Position numbers and translations under genes: made by a program. A model generated the notes under the pieces. The model saw only the letters and a program-made list of their open reading frames with translations. It was not told where the DNA came from and ran no database searches. From Sodiomyces alkalinus F11 (lineage: Eukaryota > Ascomycota > Sordariomycetes > Glomerellales > Plectosphaerellaceae), in contig NW_021167080.1 in NCBI RefSeq assembly GCF_003711515.1, forward strand, positions 4,036,381 through 4,100,380: a stretch of 64,000 nt of DNA, read 5' to 3'. Below are positions 33,737 to 46,319 of this stretch, piece by piece. The number at the start of each line of letters is the position of its first letter. The first letter of the stretch is position 1.

Positions 33737-36700
33737 GTGGCTCTGACACTTTTGAGACGGCACTCTGGCTCGAATGATTTTTTTGGGGGGTGGAACTTCA
33801 CGAACGCCACATTTGGCCTCGTTTCTCGCCGTTTCTGCACCGGCTCTCGTTGTCAACGGGTGTCTCCTGCACGGGGCCCAGATTCTTCTCTGCTTCGTCG
33901 TTCAACAGGCAGGGTCCGGTCAAACTAATAAAGAGGTCGATGGCGTTTTCTGAAAGAATCGAGAATCTTCCGATGGCCGACTGATCCGGATGGGAGATGT
34001 TTCAACAACACCTCGAAATTCCACTGCTTCACCTTGTCGGGTCGCCTCGCGAGAACATGGAAGAGTATAGGTGAGCCAGCAAGGAAGAAAAGAAGTGATA
34101 TGGAGTGAAGGAGGCGCCGGATGATGGGGGACAGCTTCAGTGTAGTATAGAAGATAAGAGAAGAAAAAATTATGGGAGGGAAGAGGAAAACCACAAATGG
34201 GTGGGATGGCGGGGGATCAGCCAGGGAAGAGAGATGAGGGCTAACATACGAAGTAGGATGCGCTCAAAAGGAGAACGAAGGCCTTCACTTACATGTGGCA
34301 CCACACGCCCACCCAATTATGGCCATGGGCCACGGGCACTCCTGTCTTGACAGCGGTTCCTGCTGCTCCCGTCCCTCCAGATGCAACAATCCTAGCCTGT
34401 CTCCCTCGAACGGACAGTCCGGAGAGTCGGACAGCTCGACGCCGCGACCCATCGCACAGCACAAAGCATAAAGCACAACGTGCAGTTCTTCTGCACAAGG
34501 GTGGCTGCACCGAGCACACCCAGTTTGCATACCGAAGCCCATCACCCGGTTCCGAGGTACCGCGTCCGGTACCCTCACAAATCCCAACTTGGTCGCCTCT
34601 ACGGAGCATATTCAACATCTTCGTCCACGAAGGACCAAAGACGTCCAGCACATCACAAGTTGGGACTCGGGCGATGCTCTACTATCGTCGCATGGAGACA
34701 ACTTCCGCAGGTCTCCTCTCTTCCGTATGTGTTTCGGCCGAAGATTCATTAATGTCAAGGCCTTGAAGGTCAGACCCCATACAATGGAAACCCCCTGTCT
34801 TTTTCTTTTTCTTCTCGGCGTGTCGACGTCCATCTGGGATCCCCCCTTGCTCCAGCGGACCAACAAACAACCAACACAAGGGCCTGCCACTGGCACAAGA
34901 AGGCCTGGCCCGACAAGGTTGGAACCAACCTTGCCCAGGAAGATCTGATCAGTGAGCAAGCCTAGGTACCTTTCTTTCCCTGGTTATCAGGATCCACTTT
35001 GTATTTTCGAGTTAGGTAAGTACGGATGCTTCCTATCATATCATTCTTTATAATCCCGTACGAAAACAGATGATCCCAACCGGCACGAGGCAGGACCAGC
35101 ATCATAGGGTTCACCTTTGCCAACGGAAATTCCCGGTGACACAACGGACAGGACGGGAATACACACACATCAGTGTCCAATTGTCCAAAAAATTATCAGC
35201 TCTTCATGCTGACGGTGCCAACTCCAGGGTAGCAGGACCGCGTTTCCTTTGGATAATGGTGGAGGAAAGATCTCAGTGGCGGCATCTGGTAAATACCCTG
35301 ACGGATGATACGGAACGCCTTTAATTTGGCACCCTCTGCTCTCAGGTGAGATTTCCTTTTACAAATCCAAGAGCACCTCGGCACAATGGTAGAGATACAT
35401 ATGCGTGCATACAGGAGCTTCATCTCCATCCGTGGTAGAGTATCGCTCTTTGGCATTCCCCGCTAACATACTTGGTACATACAGACCTCGTGAAGGTGTG
35501 ATGGTTATTGGGTGGGGGCAAGCAACATGACGAACGGCTTGCCGTTGGCAGCATGTTTCAAACGACTTGCCCTTGGCTGGTTGGTGGTCGAGTTGCCAAG
35601 GCCCAGCCCGCCAGAGTGGATGTTGGGGTTTCAAAATCCCCCGACCACAAGGTATGCACCTGTTCTCATCCTCCACCCCGCGTCTCACGGAGTACCTGCT
35701 GAGGTTTTCAATGTGAGGATGACAAGCCTGCGAGACAGAATCCATCAAACAACCCCAGCATCGCATAGGGGCCGGCAGTAGCCTACATGGTTCACACATC
35801 TGCACACGCACAGACGCCCTTACTCGGGCCTCGATGGCGCCCTTATGAGGAGGATTTTGACTGAGTACCACAAAGCCGGACACCCGTCGAACACAAATCC
35901 CTGACACCCGCGGAAGCCACACGCATACTTATTAAGATTTGGCAGGAGGTTGTGAGCTAATGAAGAGGAGGCTTGCACGAGGTCCCCTGCCCCATATCCA
36001 CTTCCTGGCCACAGAGACTGGACATCCCGTAATGGCACTTGAGAACTGCATCAAGAAAAATCACAATCACCCGCTAGGCCTCCTCCGGCAAGCAGCTGGC
36101 TGGGACCTAGATCTTGGTTCGATGCTGCAAGGTTTGAAGGGGACGAACCTACCAGCTCATTTACGAAGTACAAACGGTCAGCTCAAACCATGCACGATCC
36201 CGAGACCAAATTCTTCCTTTCGCTCCCAGCCCAATCTTCTTGTGGGGTCAATGACTTTGTTGGAAATGAAGGAAGCTGGGCCGGCCAAAACGACCACGCG
36301 CAACGCAACAACACAGCTCAAATGGATAAACGCTTTGTGGTCCATAATACTCCATACGTAGTGCTGGTCATACGCCTGCAATGGTAAAATGCGGAGGCAC
36401 AGTCCGAGCGCCAATCGCCGGCCGAGTCGATAACTGGCCAGGGCAGTGAATCAATAAATGGGCAGAAATGAGGGCGTCGATGTTATGAACAAGTATGTGA
36501 GTGAGAACTGCCGGCCACACTTCGGGCCTCGGACAAGCCTCCTTTGCGAACAAAAAGAAGGGGGTGGAGGATAATCAATATCCATGCATTCCGCGCCGCG
36601 GGGCGGGCCTGTTTCAACAATCGGCCGCAGCCCTACCTGGTTGATCGACGGCATTGATGGCATTTGATCGTAAGCTTTCCCCAACAAGCGACCCACACCC

Positions 36701-39700
36701 CTCGACACCCTCGCGGCGATGGTAAAGTTGATGTTCCATCCACCGGATTGACCTGAAGCAAACGAACGAACCATGGGTGTTTCCGCAGATCCTGGAACGC
36801 TACCTACGGAGTGCAACCTCGGTCAGGCGCCCGCGGCAAGCTGTCGGCGAAAAAGAAGGGGAAAAAAGGGGACAAGAATTGCAGTGAATGGCAACAAATT
36901 GCATGTTTGGAAACTCCGGTGTCCCCACAGACAGTGGTCTTCGAGAAGGCCGAACGAAATCGGAGACAGAACCTTTTTTTCCCTGGCGCTGGACGAAGGA
37001 CAAGTTTCAATCGTACCACAAGATGACGGATTGCAGGACACGGTCTCCTCAGGAGCTGCTGGCAGGGGGAATCAAGGGACGTGGTTCCGAATTTGGCGAG
37101 GCGGCTCAAAGGGTTCAACGTCTCCCCGGAGCGGCATGTGGAAGATAAGGGGGCCGAACCCCTGGAAACTGTTGAACATGCATCCGACGACGCTTCCTCA
37201 TATCGTCCCGCGTCCTCCCAGGAGATGGCCAGGACACGGCTTCAGCAAACGATTTTGAATTGTATAAGGGCAAAGCAGCACAAAAGTCCCAGCGTTTCCC
37301 TCTCACACGCTCACACGGTCCTCTTTTGCCACGGTAGTATTCTTCGTGTTCGAGTCTGTCTGGGCCGCATTCTTGGCGGCCACGCGCGCAACGTAATGAC
37401 GGTCTGACTACGGACAGACAAACAAACAAATCCCCGAACCCGGGCAGCAGGATAGGCCCGCCGGCGGCACGTTTTAGCCGCGTTGCCTAGCTGTCGATCC
37501 CATTAACACGGCCATGCCTTCGCAAGTTGGCGAGTGCGATGAAGCAGTCAATGACCGAGTTTTTTTTACGTGTACAGGAATCTTCATCGCTCGCAAAACC
37601 AAGCTGCAGAGAAAAGAATGACATTGAAACTGTCTCATCAGAACAGAAGGCAGCTCCAGAATTCGAATGTCGACTAAATCTTTTATTACAGTACGTACAT
37701 AACAGATACCGAACTCGGACGAAAGGGGAAAGTCGATAATGCTACTAGGCTAACCCATCTCGAGTTCTTTCCGACAAGATCAGCTAGCACTCGCCGTTCC
37801 TTTTGTCAAGGTACCATGCCGACACGGTTCAGAGACGATTTGACGCTCCATATGCCTCTAGTCACCCTGCCGCTGGAAGGATTGCCGAGTTGTCCTCGAC
37901 GTCCTACAATCCATCCTGCCCCCAAAATAGAATCGAGCTTCCGTCTCTGGTAACAGCTAGCCACGAGCAGCTGTTCAGCATCCTCTCTGTGGCGTCTTTT
38001 TCTACCAAGATATTCGATTACGCATGCTTCGGCTCGACCACTGTGGTGTGGTCGCTTCATCCCCCTGGCTGCCCTCTACCCACCTACCCTTCCCCCTATC
38101 CGTTTTTTTCTTTTCTTCTTCTTCTTTCTTTCACCTTCTTCGATCGTCCTCGAGGTCAACAGAGTGTTGTCTTGCAGACTGCAAGCTGACGAGGGAGAGT
38201 GACCCGATCTCTGTCGTTCCCACCCCGGATGCGCAACATGTTCATGACACGTATCATATGTGTGCAGGTTGGATCCAGGCCGGATGAAATGTGGCCTATG
38301 TGGGTTTGATCTTCTGTGTTTAAAGCGATTCCATTCACTGATTGGCAGGCCGTGTTCCAAGGCGGGTAGCTGCATCGGCGGCCCCTCCATTGCCTACATG
38401 GCCGTTTCCAATGCGGATCCATGATTCTCTGCGGCTCCTGAATCGGAGAAGAGACTGCTGATTGTTTTCTTCTTTTCCTCATTGCTAACCCCGCTGCTAA
38501 GCCTCCTTGTCATGTCGTGGTGTCTACCATGGTGTTGCGTATACCACTCCACATGGGACCCTCGGCGACAAACCAGCCGCGGGAGCAGATGATATACAGT
38601 TCCAGGACACGTACTCCCGTCTCTGATGGTGGCCTCCCAACTCTTGCCGATCATTCGCCTGCATCTCACTACGGATGTGCACCCCGCATGAGACTGAAGG
38701 AATGCTTCTCACTGGAGTGGGTGTAAGTCAAAATGGGTTGGCCCGACGGAAGTTTCCTTTTGGTGCTTGCGGCCTTGGCTGTCATCGATCGTCCTGGGTT
38801 ACACGGCAGTAGACCAGCGGAGGAAGACAAAAAAAAGAAGGAAGAAGAACAAGAAAAGGAGGGAAGGAAAAGACAGAAGAAGTCTTCAGGGGGAGCCAAT
38901 GCTTACGATGCACATGACCTGTACGTTTCTTCATTTCTTTCGCTTATGGTCAAGTTTATTTCCTTCACTGATTTCGAACTTTCAGTACCTCTCCCTATGC
39001 TCTTGCTAACCTTCTCTTCCGCGGCATCCTAGTCCAACATGATGTGCGAGCCCATATCTTCATGTCTAACCTGACTACACAATGACATATAAACACGAGA
39101 AGGATAGAGGAATAAGGCGTGTACGACATGACTCGTCGTTTCAGGAAGCATTTCTTTACTTTTTTCTTCTTTTCTTTTCTCAGCCTCTCAGTCTCCAGTA
39201 CACATCTCGCATTTCTCCTTGTCCATCGTTGTTCTGCATCCTCTGGTTACTTCTGCTCCACTCCCGAGTACGACGTCGACGGAAAATTCCGACAAGGCAG
39301 CTACCCTTCGACTAGCCGTATGAGAGATCGGACCGGAAGGGGCACTTCGGGATATTTTGCTTGGTGTGTAGGGAAGTGAGTAAGGCCTGGGGGCGGGACG
39401 GCGACAGGCATGCAAGGTTAATATGACAATATCAATGTCACGTTCGGAAGCCCGCATATGGGGGGGACGTCTATGGCAGAGGCGACATGTTCTTCATCTC
39501 ATTTTTAGACTAGGAACGGCAACGGCATCATCCGTCATCCTTCAACTCACCACCGCTAGTATTTACGAGGGGTTGCCAAGGCGTTAAATAGACACACATA
39601 CACACACACACACACGGCATCATCCGTCTCATGGGATATCCCGACACAAAGTGATGATACAATGCTGACTCTATGTCCGGGTCTATGAAGCGCCTCCCCT

Positions 39701-40315
39701 TGGTGAAGTATGTGCATGTCCGAGACGTTTCTCGTGTTCCTCTGCCATGTGTTTCTTTGTTTTTCTTTCTTTGTTTCTTTCTTTCTTTTTCTTCTTCACC
39801 CGGGACGGACGGGGCGGATGACGGGAGTGGCTGTCCCGATCTCCTGTCCTTCCATGAAAAAACATGGACCGTCCATCCCTGCGATCGTTCCTCCTCCTCT
39901 TCCATCATCGATCGCACTTCCTTTGCCTTCATCATCCCGCAGGCTCGGGATGTACCCGGGGGGTGCGTTGTCAGGAGGGGAGCCGTATGCAGCGGCAAGC
40001 CACCGTAGCGCCGGCGGAAGTCCCCGGACGTTCTTCAAGTTCGACGTCACCTTGGGGGGTGGGCGGGGGCATCCGGCACAATGACTGCCTCTTACCCCGG
40101 ACCAATGATTCTGATGAACAGGATGAAGAAAAAAAAAATTGTTTCTAGTGACTAATCATGTCTTCGTCTCTTCATTCATTGTGGTGGCGGTTGTTCGCTA
40201 CACTGAGTTGCCCTCCCTTTTCCTCCAGCGATCGTTCGCCCGCCAGCAGTGGCTACGGAATGGGTCCCGAATCAGGACTGCGGCGAGCTACTACTGATCA
40301 GAACCAGCAAAAGTC
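33737..40315. other. gene-poor region, 6.6 kb
   Basis: This is the longest stretch without a recognisable gene. Short open frames occur on both strands, but none shows conserved motifs or a splicing pattern that I can support. Features seen are a pyrimidine tract at 38103-38135, a purine tract at about 38828-38880, a CA repeat at 39601-39615, and T/C runs near 39165 and 39760-39795. The otubain promoter is at its left end. Base composition looks ordinary, not AT-rich, so there is no sign of repeat-induced mutation. Confidence 0.5.
39601..39615. repeat. CA dinucleotide repeat
   Basis: A run of CA repeats at 39601-39615, with looser ACACATACA units from 39590. Confidence 0.85.
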
Positions 40316-41942
40316 CTACAGTACTGGCCGACCGCGCCTCCCGCCCCGGCCGAAACCCCCCCGCGGCGCCCTGGGCATGGGACCCCCGCCGTACAGGTCC
40401 ATCCCCTGCTCGTCGCCGGTAAAGTCCGAGGCGGCCGAGGCGCGGAAGCCCTCGCCCTCCTTGAAGACGGCGTGGTAGATGTCGGCGACGGCCTCGGAAA
40501 GCTGGGCCATGGCGCGGACGCGGTGGGCGTCCGGGTCCTGGAGGATCTCGAGGGTGCCGCGCTGCTCGTCGATGGAGCCGCGGATGCGGCCGTCGACGAT
40601 GAGGAAGCTGAGGATGTCGCGGACCTCGGGCTCGGAGATGCCGAGCTGGCGGCCGATCCAGGCGAGGTGCATGCGGGTGTAGGGGGCGATGAGCTTGACG
40701 ATGCCCTTGGTGCGCATGTTGCGGGTGACCTCGTCGATGTTCTCGGCGATGAAGGGGTCGGCGAGGATGTCCTGGTTGCCCTGCAGGACGGCCTGGTAGG
40801 CGTGGACGTCGTCGCGCTGGTAGGCGTCAACGAGGTCGGTCATGGCGGCGATGCGGGGGTCGCTCTTGTAGGGCTTGGTCTCCTGGGACTCGAAGGGGTT
40901 GATGTCGGAGCGCATCAGCATGACGGTGAGGAGGAGGTACTTGAGCACCTGGATGCGCTGGAGGGAGCCGGCCTCGTCGTAGTTGTGGAAGGACTCGAAG
41001 AAGTCCTGGTAGGCGTCGGCCCAGTTCTCCTCGCTCATGTGCATCTTGCCGCCGCACTCCCGGATGATGCCCATGATCTTGGGGTGCGGCACCGCCGACT
41101 TGACGCGCAGGGCGCGCTGGTACAGGCGCTTGAGCTGCTTGTTTTTCCTCGTCTCGGCGTACATCTGGATCTCCAGCGCGTACATCTCGAGCGAGTAGGT
41201 GCCCTTGCTGGGGTCGTCGGTGCCGTCCTCGCGCTGGCAGGCCCGCTGGAGCTCCCGGAGTTTCTTCGACAGCGCCGGGTATTCCTTGCGGTCGAGGAGG
41301 AGTTTGGCCAGCTTGATGTTGGTCTTGAGCCAGAGCCTCTCGTTGTTGGTGCTCTGGAAGCTCTGGAGGGTGAGGGAGTAGAACTTCTCGACGCACTTGG
41401 ACGATTCGGGCGAATCGGAGCCCTTTTCGACGTGGTCGAGTAGGTTGTTGATGGACTTTTCGGAGTAGTTTCTTGTCACAGCGGACTTGACGTATGTGAG
41501 GAGTTCGGCATAGTGCTCTGCAGCCTGGATGCCGAGAGGTCAGTCGGCAAACGTTTGGCCAGAGAGGAGACGGAGGAGGATAGGGAGAGGGAAAGGGCAA
41601 AGGAAAGGGCGCTGGACTACCTTGTCGTACTGGCCGAGCTTGAACTCTAGCTTGATCGCTTGTTTTAAGCCCTTGAAACCCCATTCACCCTTCTCCTCTT
41701 CCAAAGCAGGGACCCCGAGAAATTCGTTGATGGCATCCTCCGGGTCGGTAAGCTTGAGCTGTTTGGCGTTGTAATACTTGTTCTCGACGTCGACATCGCC
41801 GCTGTCATCGTCGTCGTCATCCTCGTACTCGAAATCGTACCTTTGACGGTCGTCAGCAGATTATCCAGGGGCTTCCAGCTTAAGGAAAGCAGCTGACGTA
41901 CTGCTCATCGCCCGAATCTTGCATGAAATCGTCGTCCGACAT
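40316..41942 (-). CDS. csn2: COP9 signalosome complex subunit 2
   Basis: Exons are 41942-41902, 41840-41621 and 41524-40316, giving 489 residues, the usual length of the family. The N-terminus is acidic (MSDDDFMQDSGDEQYDFEYEDDDDDDSG when joined in parts). The following helical repeats include NKYYNAKQLK, WGFKGLKQAIKLEF, YAELLTYVKSAVTRNYSEKS and KLAKLLLDRKEYPALSKKL. The PCI domain is in the C-terminal half (IVKLIAPYTRMHLAWIGRQL, ISEPEVRDILSFLIVDGRI). The tail is Gly/Arg-rich. CSN2 is the subunit of the COP9 signalosome that contacts cullins during removal of Nedd8; the proteasome lid homologue Rpn6 lacks the acidic start and the RNYSEKSINNLLD motif. It is divergent from CWC25. Confidence 0.95.
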
Positions 41943-42466
41943 GATGGCGCTTGGCGAGAGCTCGTGAGGGGAAGGAGAGGGTATGGTGATGTGATGCTGT
42001 ATCAATGTCGACAATTCAAGCCAATCGTGGACTTTCGGATGGCGCTGCGATTACAGGAGCTGTGGTCCAAAATTGTACGGATAGCTGTGTAATTCGTGAA
42101 GCGATGCTCTAGGACGGGAGATGTATGTGCGGCAGAGTCGAAGCTGATAATTGACGGAAGCTGTGAGTTGAGCTATGGGACGTCCTATGGGACGTCCACC
42201 AACGAGGGGCACGAGAAAGTACGTCGTACTCCGTGCACATATCAGGAAAAACTGTATTCATACGGACTTTTGTACCAAGAGCAATCGACGCCTGTCTTAC
42301 TAATTAATATACTCTTAGTAAGCAATCCAAAGTCAGCAGGCAACGTTCAGCTTGGTTGCTCCAGTCGCCACTCATCATCCTACAACTTCCTATAACTTTC
42401 AACAAATATTCCACTCCTCGGTCAATTCCAGTCGTCTCCCCGTATTCGCCAAAGTCGACCGGAACT
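41943..42466. promoter_or_regulatory. divergent promoter region of csn2 and cwc25
   Basis: These 524 bases separate the two start codons. GGGACGTCC occurs twice (42178-42186 and 42189-42197), giving two closely spaced inverted-repeat words. No gene is seen in it. Confidence 0.5.
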
Positions 42467-43870
42467 ATGGGTGGAGACTTGAACTTGAAGAAAAGCTTCC
42501 ACCCGGGTCTGTTGAAGAACCAGGCCAAGGTTTGGGAGGAAGAGAAGAAGGCGCTCGACGAACGCAAGAAGACACAACAACGCATCAACGAGCTCAAAGA
42601 GGAGCGAGCGCGCGAAGAGATCCAGAGACAACTCGAGGCCGCCGGCCACAGCAAGCGCGTCGACCGCGTCGATTTCCTATACAATGGCCCCACCGACGGG
42701 CAGACGGGCACCACCGAGGAGACGGAGGGCTACCTCCTGGGCAAGCGGCGCATCGACAACCTGATCAAGGGGAACGACCACAAGAAGCTCGAAAAGCAGG
42801 CCAGCCAGGAGAGCTTCATGGCGCTGCAGTCGGCGAACACGGCCAGGGACACGGCCGCCAAGGTCCGCGAGGACCCGTTGCTCGCCATCAAGAAGCAGGA
42901 GCAGGCCGCCTACGAAGCCATGATGAACGATCCCATCAAGCGACGACAGCTTCTCGCCTCTATGGGGATCGAGGGGGGAAATAAGAAGGACAAGGACAAG
43001 GACAAGGGCAAGGGCAAATCGTCCAGGCGGCGCGACGATGAGCGGAGGAAACGGCGGCACCGACATGGGGATGACGACTCGGACGAGGATCGGCATCGCA
43101 GGCGGAGTCGGCGCTCGCTCTCGAGGTCAAAGTCGAGGTCGCGGAGTCCTCGGCGGCGCAGAGATCGGTCCCACGACGGGGAGAGAGATCGAGACAGGAA
43201 GAGGCGGAGGGAGTCCCCCAGGCGCAGCTCTCCTAGGCGCAGCAGCAGGCGACATGACTCGGAGGGAGACGATACGGTGGAGCGGCGCCGCGAGAGGCGG
43301 TCCAGGTCGCCTCGGTCACGGCGCGACGATGACAGAGATGACCGGCGGAGTCGGCGAAGCGCGAGGGACAGGTCGCCGGAGCCACGACGTTCTCGCCACG
43401 TCGACGACCGAGAAGACGACCGAGAAGACGACCGAGAAGACGACAGAGACAGAGACAGAGACAGAGACGCCTTCCGCGGGCGTGGAAACCACAACGGCGG
43501 CACACGTCCTGCCGATGGCGACAGGTGGAATGGCGGGCACAAGAACGGAAACAGGAACGGTCGCCGGGGTAGCGACAGGAACGGCGGGAGCTCGACGAGC
43601 AAGGCGGACGAGGAGGAAGAAAAGGCGCGCAAGCTCGCTGCGATGCAGTCGGCGGCGAACGAGCTGGATGGCGTCCGCGAGCAAAGGCTGGCGGCTCTGG
43701 CGGAGCGGGAGAGGGCCGCCCGGGAGGCGGATGACGAGGCGAGAAAGCGCGCGGCCAAGTACGGCGGGGACCGAGCTTTCACCAACAAACTACATCGCAA
43801 GGCCGGGGAGATGGGCTTGGCGGAGAGAATTGGACGAGGGCGCCAGGGTTATCAGCGTGACGACGATTAG
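42467..43870 (+). CDS. cwc25: pre-mRNA-splicing factor CWC25
   Basis: A single exon codes 467 residues. The N-terminus [16 protein letters not shown] followed by [18 protein letters not shown] is the diagnostic start of Cwc25 (CIR N-terminal domain). [12 protein letters not shown] and [11 protein letters not shown] follow, then [21 protein letters not shown], all as in the family. The C-terminal half is dominated by Arg, Ser, Asp and Glu (RS/RD-rich), with [13 protein letters not shown] repeats, and ends with a more ordinary helical part ([22 protein letters not shown]). Cwc25 joins the spliceosome to promote the first transesterification step. The frame is open upstream of the ATG, but no earlier residues fit the family. 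Confidence 0.94.
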   Translation: MGGDLNLKKSFHPGLLKNQAKVWEEEKKALDERKKTQQRINELKEERAREEIQRQLEAAGHSKRVDRVDFLYNGPTDGQTGTTEETEGYLLGKRRIDNLIKGNDHKKLEKQASQESFMALQSANTARDTAAKVREDPLLAIKKQEQAAYEAMMNDPIKRRQLLASMGIEGGNKKDKDKDKGKGKSSRRRDDERRKRRHRHGDDDSDEDRHRRRSRRSLSRSKSRSRSPRRRRDRSHDGERDRDRKRRRESPRRSSPRRSSRRHDSEGDDTVERRRERRSRSPRSRRDDDRDDRRSRRSARDRSPEPRRSRHVDDREDDREDDREDDRDRDRDRDAFRGRGNHNGGTRPADGDRWNGGHKNGNRNGRRGSDRNGGSSTSKADEEEEKARKLAAMQSAANELDGVREQRLAALAERERAAREADDEARKRAAKYGGDRAFTNKLHRKAGEMGLAERIGRGRQGYQRDDD

Positions 43871-45342
43871 GAGGAACGGCCTTTGTGCACATGTCGGCTT
43901 CCCGACCTAACGCGTAAATTAAACTATAACAGAAGACCGCCAGACGGTATTTGACTTTTCCCCCGGGTCTCGATGGTTAGTTGCCTGCCGAATCTGCCCA
44001 CCTTTTGGTTTGAAGGCCATTAGTAGCAAGCTACGTCCTCGGCCACGAAACTCGTGTCCCACGGTTTTAGGTCGACTTGTCCACCCCGGATTGCGCTCGA
44101 GGACGACCTACGATTCCTAATACCAATTAACGCTCACCACCTTTTCCATACCCATGTAGTTTGATTATAATACCAGAAAAGACCAACGAGGTTCCTGGAC
44201 ATTTGACATCGTCTACATGTTCTTATCCCCTTTTCCAGCCCTGGAAATAGGGACAGCTGGGTTATAATTGAGATACCAGATCACCAGATATCGAGGCTCG
44301 AATACCGTGCAAACGGTCTTTGATTCATTCATTGGCTGGCCTTGTTTGTAAAATGGGGACAATGGGATTTACTAAAATTCCAATTGGTCGAGTTCTTCCG
44401 GTAATTAGGTAAGGTACCTAATTACCCATTTTTGCAGACACAAGCTACTTATCCGCTATCCGTACTTCGTACAAAGTACTGTGCCTACAGTACCTATGGG
44501 ACACACAGGTACACAAGGTTCCCTGCTTCTCTCTTGGCCTGTGGGCTACCTACATCAGGCACCTTATGTAAGGTACTTACCTAAGGTACCTAGGTACCTT
44601 ACTTTAGGCGGCTTAGATGCTCGACGAAGTTATCCCGTAATTACTCGTACTTCATTACGTGCTACCTCTCTCTCTTCATTTGCTCCGTGGTAACATGGGC
44701 CAAGCCTTTTTCTTCCCCTCTCGTTCATAGCCATTCGCGCTGACGGATAGGTGACTCCTACAAGCCACCTACACTTACTACACTTTCTCCGTGCATTACT
44801 ACTACGAATACATTCCTCATTTCGAAATCAATTCCCCGTTCGGAGTACGCAACGCAGCGCAAGGTCGTCATACTCGTTTCTTTTATCTGGAGCTATATTG
44901 CCATTTGCCGAGCCAGGCCCCCCTCCCTTTTGCAGCCACTCATTGCTTCTCTCCCCCCCTGCTTCGACTCCCGAACAATCCACCCACCATATCTCGCTGC
45001 TCTCCCGTCCGTCAAGGAGAAGGAGAAGGACGCTCCATCTACCTCTCTCTCCACGCCCACTACCAAACCAAACCTTCACTCCGTAGGACCAACTCACTCG
45101 ACGCCCCGTCGGTACGACCAGATCACTCCACGCCATCTTCGTCTTCGATATAACCGATTGCGATATATATCTCTGTCCATCCAAATCACTCGACGCCACC
45201 TTCGTCCATATAAACGACTGTGGTCTCTCTCTGCCACCCCCGTTTCGTCCAACCTTCTCGTTCAACAAAGTCTCCAGTGTCCAGGAACAACGCTCTCCGC
45301 TTTCTTCCTCTTCGCGACGCAATTGTGCATCATCAATCCACC
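43871..45342. promoter_or_regulatory. intergenic region and rho3 promoter, 1.5 kb
   Basis: Contains the end of the CWC25 transcript and the promoter and leader of rho3. The stretch 44401-44605 is rich in GGTACC and CCTAGG words, including the perfect 14-base palindrome GGTACCTAGGTACC at 44585-44598 and a CGTACTTCGTAC word at 44461-44472. No gene is recognised. Confidence 0.55.
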
Positions 45343-46319
45343 ATGTTTTGCGGAGGCTCGAAATCTGTCCAGCGCAAGCTAGTGCTGCTGTAAGTGAAAC
45401 ACCTTGTTCACTTCTTACCCTAACGGCATCTCCCTCCAATGATCCCTCCGGTATTCCACTTTCGCTAAATCAATTCATCTTTTGGCGTAGGGGAGACGGC
45501 GCTGCGGGAAAGACCTCACTACTTAACGTGTTCACCAGAGGGTACGGTTTGCGACACGCCGCTATACCAATACCAATCACATTGTTAACACGACGAATCC
45601 AGATATTTTCCGACTGTGTACGAACCCACCATCTTCGAGAATTATATCCATGGTATGTCCTTGCCACAAGAAAACCCCCGACACCCCACTGAGAAAGAAA
45701 CGCATGAACGCTGACCCTTGCCTCGCTTTGTTTTGTCTGTAGATGTCTTCGTCGACAACGTACATCTCGAACTCTCCCTATGGGATACCGCTGGCCAACA
45801 AGAATTCGATCGCCTGCGCAGCTTATCTTATGGTGCGCTCTCTCTCTCTCTTTCTTTCCGCTTTTCCAGGCGTCGTCCTCCCCCTTCTCGGGGCACCACT
45901 GACATAAACATCTCATAATAGACGACACCGACGTGGTCATGCTCTGCTACAGCGTCGACAGCCGAGAATCGCTCGAGAACGTCGAAAGCAAATGGCTAGG
46001 GGAGATCTCCGAAAACTGCCCCGGCGTCAACGTGGTTTTGGTCGCCCTGAAATGCGACTTGCGCGAATCGTCCAACGACGACGATAATAATGTTGTCGGA
46101 GCCGAAGAAGGTCAGCAGGAACAAAGGGCAGAAAAACAAAATCAAAACCTCGTCAACTACGAAGAGGGCATTGCGGTCGCCCACCGCATCCACGCGTCTC
46201 GCTACCTCGAATGCTCTGCGATGAGGAACCGCGGAGTCAACGAGGCCTTTACCGAGGCTGCCCGTGTCGCCCTCAGCATCAAGAAGGAAGACGAGGGCCT
46301 GAAATGCGTTGCCATGTAG
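45343..46319 (+). CDS. rho3: Rho3-type small GTPase
   Basis: Five exons (45343-45389, 45491-45541, 45603-45652, 45743-45832, 45922-46319) code 211 residues. The P-loop GDGAAGKTS, effector region [17 protein letters not shown], switch [20 protein letters not shown], the guanine motif ALKCDLRE and [14 protein letters not shown] are all present. The sequence [13 protein letters not shown] at the start and the [15 protein letters not shown] end are those of Rho3, which controls exocytosis and actin polarity, rather than Rho1 or Cdc42. The C-terminus CVAM is a CaaX box. The insert region is longer than usual, with runs of Asp/Asn and Glu/Gln ([20 protein letters not shown]). The switch II motif reads GQQEF instead of the common GQEEF. 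Four small introns have standard GT-AG ends. Confidence 0.95.

Noticed and set aside
39528..39998. Minus-strand open frame of 156 codons with Cys-Val repeat
   Set aside because: The repeat comes from the CA microsatellite; no other coding evidence.
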